From contig WHUX01000083.1 of the NCBI GenBank assembly GCA_015179025.1, forward strand, positions 124,001 to 188,000: a stretch of DNA of 64,000 nucleotides, written 5' to 3'. Each line of letters begins with the position of its first letter. The stretch's first letter is position 1. The notes below the pieces were generated by a model. It searched no databases. It was not told the origin of the DNA and saw only the letters and a list, made by a program, of their open reading frames with translations. Positions 57,107 through 64,000 of this stretch are shown in pieces. Made by a program: the position numbers and the translations under genes. Source of the DNA: Terfezia claveryi (lineage: Eukaryota; Ascomycota; Pezizomycetes; Pezizales; Pezizaceae).

Positions 57107-59847
57107 ATGGGCCAACCCCCTCCCACACAACCGCCACAACCGCAAGCTGACGCTCCCGGCCTGTTCAACGAGGTCATATTCTGCATTATCGAGAGTGATA
57201 AACTCTCAAAAGACGAGGCGAAAGAGGTAAATAAAAAACTTTCAACAAAATATCAAGGAGACTCTGACCTCACACATCCCGCTCCCATGCAATCCAGAGT
57301 CCGAAACTGAACTTCCTAACGCTCCAATCTTCATGTAGATCCGGAAGAAACTCCTCGACAACGGTGCAACCGAAGTCGAGTTCCGAACGAACCCAAACGA
57401 CAAAATCCCATTCGATCCAGCCGAAGTCACCCATGTCATCGCCGCAGATGTCGATTTCCCAGGGCAGCTCGAGGTCGACGAGGCTATGAAACCTATCGTC
57501 ACCCCCGCATGGGTCGACACGACTATTGCGAAAAAGCGCCTGGCCCATGTCCGCCCGTTCACCCCCGACCCGCAATTCTTCTTCTCGGGGGTAATTGCGA
57601 CCGTTGCGGAGCTGCCCGTCGGCGACAAGGAGGCTATATGTGGGGGCATCATCGCCATGGGTGGGCAGTACAATGGGAACCTGACAAAATTTACCACACA
57701 CCTGGTAGCTTTGAACATGGATAACGTGCGTATATCGCTTCTTCCCTCGTCTCACTCCTGGCGGACTTGGCTATAGGGGTTCTGCTGACCCCCAGAATAA
57801 GGAAAAATGTAAATCCGTAGTAACAAAAAAGCTGCCGGTAAAAATCGTCCTCCCGCATTGGTTCGATGACTGCTTGAAACTCAACCGCCGCATCGACGAA
57901 CAGCCATACCTCCTCCCCAACCCCGAGATTGAACGGGTCGACTCGACCCAACCTATCCCGCTTCCACGGGGCCCGGACCTTACCTACGCTCATGCAAACC
58001 CCTCGTTGTCGACACAAGTACCCCCCTCGCCAAGACCGAATTTCAATGTTTTCACGGGGAAGAGAGTGCTCCTGGGGAGGGATCTAGGGATAAACCCCCG
58101 ACTGCGGAATGTGATATCTGACATTATCAAGCAAGCTAGGGGCGAGATTACGGAGAATGTCCTTGATGCACACGTCTATGTTGGGCAGTGGAGGGAGGGG
58201 CCAGACTATGTTACCGCCAGCAGGATGGGTCTGTACGTCGGGAATCTTACTTGGATGTATTGGATGTTTGCGCACGGAAAGTGGACAAGCCCGTTACGTC
58301 GATTACTTCACTACCCGCTTCTCAAAGGCGGTATTCCAGGGTTCCAGAAACTCATCATCACAGTCTCTAGTTACGGCGGCGATGCGCGGTTATACCTGGA
58401 GAACCTAATCGAGGCGTCCGGGGCGACATTCACAAAGTCAATGAAAGCCGAAAATACACACCTCATCGCCGCGAGAGCGCACAGCGAGAAATGCACAGCT
58501 GCAAAGGAATGGAATATTAATATGGTGAATCATCTCTGGCTAGAAGAGTCCTATGCTAAATGCAAAGTCCTCACTGTGGCGGATCAGAAATATACACATT
58601 TTCCCACACGGACAAATTTGATGGAGGTTGTTGGGCAGACGCCGATAGATACTCGGACTATACAGCAGTATTACGAGCCCGAGGACGAGGACACTACGAT
58701 GGGTGGGATGACTTCGTCGGATAATCCTGAGGAGGTACCTCCGAATGGACAGGTCAAGTCGACATCAATGGCGGGTCCACCAAAGAATCCAGTCAAGGCG
58801 AAGAAGAAAACTGCCACCGTTTCCGCTGCTCGCCCGCAATTTGAGACTCCGAGTAATAGAGGTAGAGGTTTACTTGCGCAGACTCCATCGTCGGTTACGA
58901 CGACGGGGAGTAGGCGCGCAAAGGAGCAGGCTACAGCGAGGTTGCATGATTTAGCCCCAGATATTGCGTTGTATGAGAAAGAGAAGAAGCGGAAAGGTGG
59001 AGTGTTAGGCACAGGGAATCGACGTTGGAGCACAACCCCCACACTGGAAGCGAAAAGCCATAAACGTGCTGCATCGGAAATCGACGCTGAGCTTACTGCC
59101 GACGAAGAGGCCGATACGAGTATAGACGGACCCGGGACAGGGTCAAAACCAAAAAAAGCAAAGAAGAAAGTCAAACCTACTATCAAGCTCCTAATAACGG
59201 GATATGACGGATGGCAGGTCCCGTCGAGAGAAGAATCGGATAAACGCCGGTTACTGGATCTTGGAATTTTATGCATTGCGGAGCCGGAGCTGTGCACGTA
59301 TCTTGCTGCGCCGAAAATTGTTCGAACAAGAAACTTTGTTTGCGCGATTGCAGCGGCGCCAAAGATTGTCAACATCTCCTGGGTCAAAGCTTGCCTCGAC
59401 GAAAACAGGATTGTGGAGGCGGAAGAGTACCAACTTGATGACCCCGAGGGAGAAACTAGACTCAGCATAAACCTAGCAGAGTCCCTCTCCCGCGCAGAGA
59501 AGTTGAAGGGAAAATTACTAGATAAATACGTTCTATACTGCACCCCAGAGGTCAAGGGCGGGTTTGAGACGTGCGCGCAGATAATCAAGGCGAATGGAGG
59601 TGTATGCATAAACTTTAAAACGGGGAAGCGGGGTGCTAATATCCCAGAGGGGAAGCCGGAGGGGGGGAAGTTGGTGCTATTGAGTGGGGAGGCGGGGGGG
59701 GATATGAAGCTGTGGAAACCATTTGTGAAGATGGCGAAGGAGGTGGGTGCCGAGCCGGTGATTTATAGGACGGATTGGTTGTTGGATTCGGCGATGAGGC
59801 AGAAGGTAGTGTGGGATGAGAGATATTTGGTACCGCAGAAGAAGTAG
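57107..59847 (+). CDS. RTT107: Multi-BRCT DNA-damage scaffold RTT107 (Brc1 ortholog)
   Basis: Three exons, 57107-57226, 57339-57725 and 57796-59847, give 852 residues. The start is MGQPPPTQPPQPQ. Six BRCT-like units are arranged as N-terminal four, linker, C-terminal pair. The family signature HYPLLKGGIPGFQKLIITVS with GGDARLYLENLIEASGATF and NHLWLEESYAKCK marks the fourth region. The linker (about residues 420-600) is basic and disordered. The C-terminal pair ends with KPFVKMAKEVGAEPVIYRTDWLLDS and binds phosphorylated H2A in homologs. RTT107 supports replication of damaged DNA with SLX4 and the SMC5/6 complex. An ACGCGT box lies upstream. Confidence 0.93.
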
Positions 59848-60117
59848 GGGTTAGAGGTTTGGATGTAGTGGTGATACTCTTCTTAGTTTCGAAATGGGGG
59901 GGGTGAATTTCTTCGACCTGTATACCATTTCCGTCACTTTTTATAAGCTCACTGGCGCATTATTGTGATTTGAGTTTTTTTTTTTTTTTTTTTTTGGGGG
60001 GGGAGGGGGTAACCTTGGACCGGCATAGGGAAATGAAAACAAAACATGATTGATATCTTTCTTTTTTTGCAGAAAAAAGGTAAGAGAGATATGTACAAAT
60101 AGTGCTACTCCTCCCAA
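59848..60117. other. Convergent 3' region of RTT107 and VPS25 with T21-G8 tract
   Basis: Contains a run of 21 T (59975-59995) directly followed by a G-rich run (59996-60009 with one A). Nothing else recognised. Confidence 0.6.
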
Positions 60118-61050
60118 CTAGAAGAACTTCACCCCAAATTCATCGTTGATACTAAATATCTGCGCAACCCCGCGCTTCATAAGTATCTCTAGGGATTTTC
60201 GTACTAGGTGCGGGTCCATCCCGTGGAATTCTAGCGAGGGTTATTATACATCTCACTCGTAAGATAAGGGGACGACGAACGATGACGACGACGCACCTTG
60301 CGAAACAGACAAATCCCCCTCCGAAATCTCATATAGTGTCAACACCGCGTTTTTCTGCCCTGTGGAATCAATCTACATATAGATATCTTCATTTGAGCTT
60401 CCGCCTTTTATTTTTTTTATTTTATTTTTTCATATTTAGGGAGCGGAGAAAATGGGGGAAAGGGGAGAAATGGGTACCCAGTCGTAGATGATATTCGCCC
60501 ATTCGTCCACTCGACGCCAGTAGATGTAGAAGGCCGACTTGTCTGTAGCAGTAGCAGTAGTAGTGGTGGTAGCGGTAGTCTCCCACTCAATCTGCCCCTC
60601 TGTCGACATCCATGATAATATCTCGACTGCATCGGCGGGTTTAAGTCGCCCTGTGTACCCTCGCAGCTCTTATTAGCAGCCGCCAACAACTCCCGCCCCA
60701 CTAACCCCCACCCCTTTCCCCCCTTAGAAAAGGATGGGACATACTCCCCAAAGCCCTGTTCCAGAATAACTCCGACTCAAGCACCTCGCTCAGCTGCGCC
60801 TTCCAGAGCTTCCGCGCGCGACAGTACTGCAGGATGAACGTCGCCCAGATGAGGCGCTGGGAGGCCCAGGTGGTACTGTTGGGCTGGCGCGTGAAGAAGG
60901 GGGGGTAGCTGTATTGGGGGGGAAAGACTGCTGGGTCGAGGTTGGTCTGTGGACGGGGGTGAGGTGTATTAGTAGTAGGCGATGTGAAGGAGGAGGATTG
61001 GGTGAAGGAGGAAGGGGGAGGGGGGGTTAAATGGGACGTACGGAGGTCAT
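60118..61050 (-). CDS. VPS25: ESCRT-II subunit VPS25
   Basis: Five exons reconstructed by splice phase, 61050-61042, 60946-60745, 60668-60478, 60372-60297 and 60230-60118, give 196 residues, close to yeast Vps25 (202). The first exon codes only Met-Thr-Ser. Visible family blocks are FPPQYSYPPFFTRQPN, ARKLWKAQLSEVL, then WRRVDEWANIIYDW, TGQKNAVLTLYEI and the C-terminal FHGMDPHLVRKSLEIL with VKFF at the end. VPS25 forms two winged-helix domains and sits as two copies in ESCRT-II, linking to ESCRT-III for sorting of ubiquitinated cargo into multivesicular bodies. A threonine/alanine run (ACT/GCT codons) expands the first winged helix. No long open frame covers this gene, so it is easily missed. 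Confidence 0.9.
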
Positions 61051-61563
61051 TTGGGATGAATGCGCTGGAGCTTGGGTATTTTGTTGCGGGCTTTTGCAGC
61101 GGGCATTTGCAGCGGGTGATGGCTTATCGATAAGCTTTGTTTACAAGGGTGTGGAAATACGTCATTTTGAGAGCTCTTGAATTGGTGGTGATATTGAAAA
61201 ATTTAAAAATCCGTATACCATCGAATTTAACATGAAAAATGATTGTGAATACTAATAAAATTAATAAATAGATAGCTCTAGTCTCGTTAGGTATGGGCAA
61301 TTCGAGAACAGGTTCTCCTGCCAAAAAAATCAGTCTGAATTCCGCCTTCCTCCTCTTCAGTAGAGTCAAAAAAAAAAAACCTCGAAAGAAGCAAGCAAGA
61401 AGCAATTTAACACCATTTCACCTCCTTCTCTCATCATGTATCCAAATAAAAGCCTCGCAGTGGGTAGGCATCACAGTATGTGTCTTATATATCAGGCCCA
61501 CGAGAAAAACCCATCTATGACCCTCATTTACATAAGGGCAACTCACCATCCATTTGTCTATTC
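61051..61563. other. Intergenic region between VPS25 and the Mpv17-like gene
   Basis: 0.5 kb, A/T-rich. Holds the VPS25 promoter and the 3' end of the Mpv17-like gene. No gene recognised. Confidence 0.5.
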
Positions 61564-62484
61564 TTATGCTTGCGTAGCTGAATTTGCCAAAGAAATATAG
61601 CACGTCCAGAAGATACCAACTGTCGATACAAATGGCTACAGCAACACATCAGCGGCCCAAAGTCGGAGACAAGGAAGGCCCAGGCTTGAAATACTCACCA
61701 ACTGGAACTGCAGTGGAATAATCCTAAAATTGAGGATCTGTACCAATGGCCAGATCATGAAATTAGCCTTGAGCGTGGGGACGTAGACCTGCTTCATTTT
61801 CCTCTTGACAGCTTTCGGTCCACCACCCTCGGCGAGGGCCAAGTAGGAGAAGAATAGCCCGAGGCCTAGTGGATGATTAGGATCGTTGAACTTTCACGGA
61901 ATGGATAAGGAGAGGTACGAACCGACCGGCGCAAAGCAGAGCTGATCAGCGACAACCCTCTTGAACGCTTGTGTAGTCCCGGTATTCTTTGTAATAGGAA
62001 ATGTTGTTGACAAGAGCTGAAACCATTTATACTGTATCGGCGCCATGATAAATCCCCAGGCCATAAACCTCGTCAATCTACAAAACAGAGGCAGTAAGCA
62101 TAATGTCTCCCTAGCATACCCAGAAGACAGCCTCCAGACATACCTCTCAAAATCAAACGGCGGCGGTAGCCTATAACTCGGAGGTATAAGATCCGTCTTG
62201 TACTTTGGCAATGGATTTTTCTCATCCAGCTGATGAATCCCCTTCGCAAGAACATCCTTTTCGGTGGCACCACCTGGGTTCCGAAGAGCCCGTTCTCGTA
62301 TCGAAGTAAGCGTCTGAGCACAGGTATCTGCAATCCCACCTAATATCTATCACGACAAATTAGCATTGGGGATAAACGAAGCTAGGTTGGTAGGCAGGTT
62401 TGAACTCACTGAGTTGGTAATCATCATAGTCAACAACGGTCTCGTCTCGTAGTAATGATCGAACCGGGCCATTAACCTTGCCAT
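61564..62484 (-). CDS. Mpv17/PMP22 family membrane protein
   Basis: Five exons, about 62484-62410, 62346-62144, 62077-61923, 61865-61699 and 61635-61564, give about 223 residues. The start is MARLMARFDHYYETRPLL. Family landmarks are TRPLLTTMITNS then ILGGIADTCAQ, RLTRFMAWGFIMAPIQYKWF, VADQLCFAPVGLGLFF and LKANFMIWPLVQILNFRIIPLQFQL. Four membrane helices are expected. The insertion between helices 1 and 2 (ALRNPGGATEKDVLAKG) resembles the yeast YOR292C type, which is vacuolar, rather than the mitochondrial Sym1. Transport substrate unknown. Confidence 0.88.
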
Positions 62485-63067
62485 GGTGAAAAATTGCACA
62501 AAAATAACAATCGTATGTAATAAAGGCTGCCGAACTCGAAGTCCAAATAATTAACAACCGTCGATACAATAAGAGGCACAAATGTCCAGTAAGTCCACAA
62601 GGTAAGGAACGAAAGTCGGGTAAGCTTGCTCACAATATGTCCACAGAGGTAACGACCGTTTAGGGTCCTAAGAATCCGGGAGATCATTATAGCACAAGGC
62701 TGTCCTGTCTAGTCTGGTTTGTCCTGTCCACAAGCGAAATTATACAAGCGATAGCGGTCGGAAGTGCCGGAGCGAAGAAGCTTGGAGATCTGTTTCCCCG
62801 CTATCGACTAAACGGAATGGCCGTGAAGAAACTTGAATCTGTCTTCTTGGTACCGGCTGGCGTCTTTATCATTGATGAAGGATCACGTGACATTATAACT
62901 TAATCTAAATTTTCAGGGTAACAGGCTTGGTTGCTAAGATATCACAGGGCTATAAGGAAGTTTTATCATTGAGCCATGCAATGGCTGGAGTATTCGGGTA
63001 ATCAACTGCCTGCAAGAAACCATTACCAAACCAAATCATTCACCTTATCTACAACCAGACAAGCTGT
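62485..63067. other. Intergenic region with a 10-bp family insertion
   Basis: 583 bp upstream of the Mpv17-like gene and downstream of TRS65. Contains the insertion at 62710-62719. No gene recognised. Confidence 0.5.
62710..62719 (+). mobile_element. 10-bp insertion TAGTCTGGTT with perfect 9-bp target duplication
   Basis: Flanked by TGTCCTGTC at 62701-62709 and 62720-62728. The minimal form of the family: only the 10-bp terminus lies between the two target copies. Confidence 0.75.
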
Positions 63068-64000
63068 TTACTTTGAGTGCCGGACAGATATTATGCTAGG
63101 CAAGTCCCTGCACTCCGTTGTTTCACTGAGATTCATACTGATATCCACCACCCGAACACCCTCTACATTCAAAACTCCAGTTGTCAGGGCAACGAAACGC
63201 AGTTCTGTAGTATGGCATGCTAATGGGGCAAGAGGCCTGTGAAAGGCGCATTAGCAAAGTTAATTATAAATGGTGAAGGGAAACCAACCCTATCCGAACA
63301 TCATTCATCAGACACACTAGTTCGGCCGGCTCTAAAATTTGTGATCTATGTGCTGTATATACAGCTCCTTCATCCATGACATAACCAGTGCCGTCGTGCG
63401 CTGCGGGTGGAAGCACTTTCCCACTATCTGCTTTCCACCTCTTATGAGGGACAACCAACGCTAGCTTCCGAGGCCGAGAGCTTCGGTTCACTACAAAAAC
63501 GGTCCATGTGAAAACCTCTCCCACATAAACCCTTGCCGGGCCTGAAAAAGTCATGACCAGCCCGTTAGCATCGTGTGAAGGCAGCTGATATGGGGCCGAG
63601 AAATGCAGTACAGGCGACGTCTCCGGAGATGGTCCTGTTGTTCGGATACCGGAAGCAGACATAATAGTGGTCCCGTATTGCATCGGCCCGCTCATTGCCC
63701 TTGACATTCTAGTCGGTGGCAACACCTTTGTGCCCGAAATTTCGATGGATGTGCTCCAGACGGATTTTACGAGTGGATGGCAGTCGTTCGAGACTAACAC
63801 GTTGGCCTCCAGCGACAGCGTCACAGGACATAAAACTGGCGTTGTTACATTGGTGGGATCTCGGTGATCCAGTGAGTATAAGAATGTGACCTCATCACGA
63901 AGGCGACAAGTCATAGGAAGCAACGCCTCCAATGGGCCACCAATAAGTTCCGCCTTTCCTCCTGTCAATGTAAGTCCCACTTTGTTGAGGACGATGTCCC
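63068..64000 (-). CDS. TRS65: TRAPP-II subunit TRS65 (C-terminal part, gene continues beyond the window)
   Basis: Two exons are visible, 64000-63289 and 63236-63068, separated by a 52-nt intron; the N terminus lies outside the window. The C-terminal immunoglobulin-like part shows FSGPARVYVGEVFTWTVFVVNRS, a loop of basic residues, AELVCLMNDVRIG, then PLAPLACHTTELRFVALTTG and VEGVRVVDI. TRS65 joins the TRAPP-II complex, which activates Rab GTPases at the Golgi; it is mostly fungal. The 3' exon is short and not obvious from open frames; the join (ATA GG|G CCT) is in phase. Confidence 0.85.

Noticed and set aside
58671..59609. 312-codon - strand frame
   Set aside because: Shadow of the RTT107 reading frame.
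1..64000. tRNA, rRNA or CRISPR features
   Set aside because: No cloverleaf with a TTCRANNC arm, no rRNA segment and no regular spaced repeat array was recognised by eye.

Overview
This window is nuclear DNA from a filamentous ascomycete (Pezizomycotina). Almost every gene carries short introns of about 50-90 nt with GTANGT-type donors and CTAAC-like branch points. The proteins are typical of that group: a CPC1-type bZIP regulator, the G-patch protein GPATCH1, a fungal SulP-STAS-cNMP transporter, SLD3, RTT107, TRS65 and KIN1. I cannot name the genus from sequence alone.

Layout. 1-1.65 kb: no firm gene. 1.65-5.35 kb (-): SulP/STAS/cyclic-nucleotide-binding transporter. 5.35-10.5 kb: gene-poor, with Tc1/mariner transposase relics, two hairpin MITEs and a cluster of very short insertions. 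10.5-12.6 kb (-): HMG-box regulator, whose five exons I could join. 15.5-18.0 kb (-): PHD/WHIM chromatin protein. 18.6-20.8 kb (-): GPATCH1. 22.1-25.2 kb (+): KIN1 kinase. 26.9-28.2 kb (+): CAF40/CNOT9. 32.5-34.1 kb (-): CPC1 with a long AUG-poor leader. 35-42.5 kb: gene-poor, with a 666-bp terminal-inverted-repeat element and more short insertions. 42.6-44.5 kb (+): ammonium transporter. 45.5-48.3 kb (-): SLD3, divergent from DPB4 at 48.9-49.9 kb (+). 50.1-51.8 kb (-): CUS2/HTATSF1. 52.9-56.1 kb (+): large coiled-coil protein. 57.1-59.8 kb (+): RTT107. 60.1-61.05 kb (-): VPS25. 61.6-62.5 kb (-): Mpv17/PMP22 protein. 63.07-64 kb (-): TRS65, cut by the window edge.

Functional themes. SLD3 (origin firing), DPB4 (Pol epsilon/chromatin accessibility) and RTT107 (replication stress) lie within 15 kb. 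The SLD3-DPB4 and RTT107 promoters carry ACGCG cores of the MBF type. CPC1 has a split start codon (A|TG across an intron), about 1 kb of leader with only one AUG on the sense strand, upstream uORFs, and a perfect TGAGTCA site.

Most unusual signal. A family of very short insertions (10, 14, 16, 18, 28 and 38 bp, plus a 79-bp copy) is scattered over the window. All begin or end with the word TAGTCTGGTT. Seven are flanked by perfect 9-bp direct repeats, and three more by 7/9 or 8/9 repeats. They look like products of a transposase that makes a 9-bp staggered cut, reduced almost to nothing but one terminus. I know of no described family of this kind.
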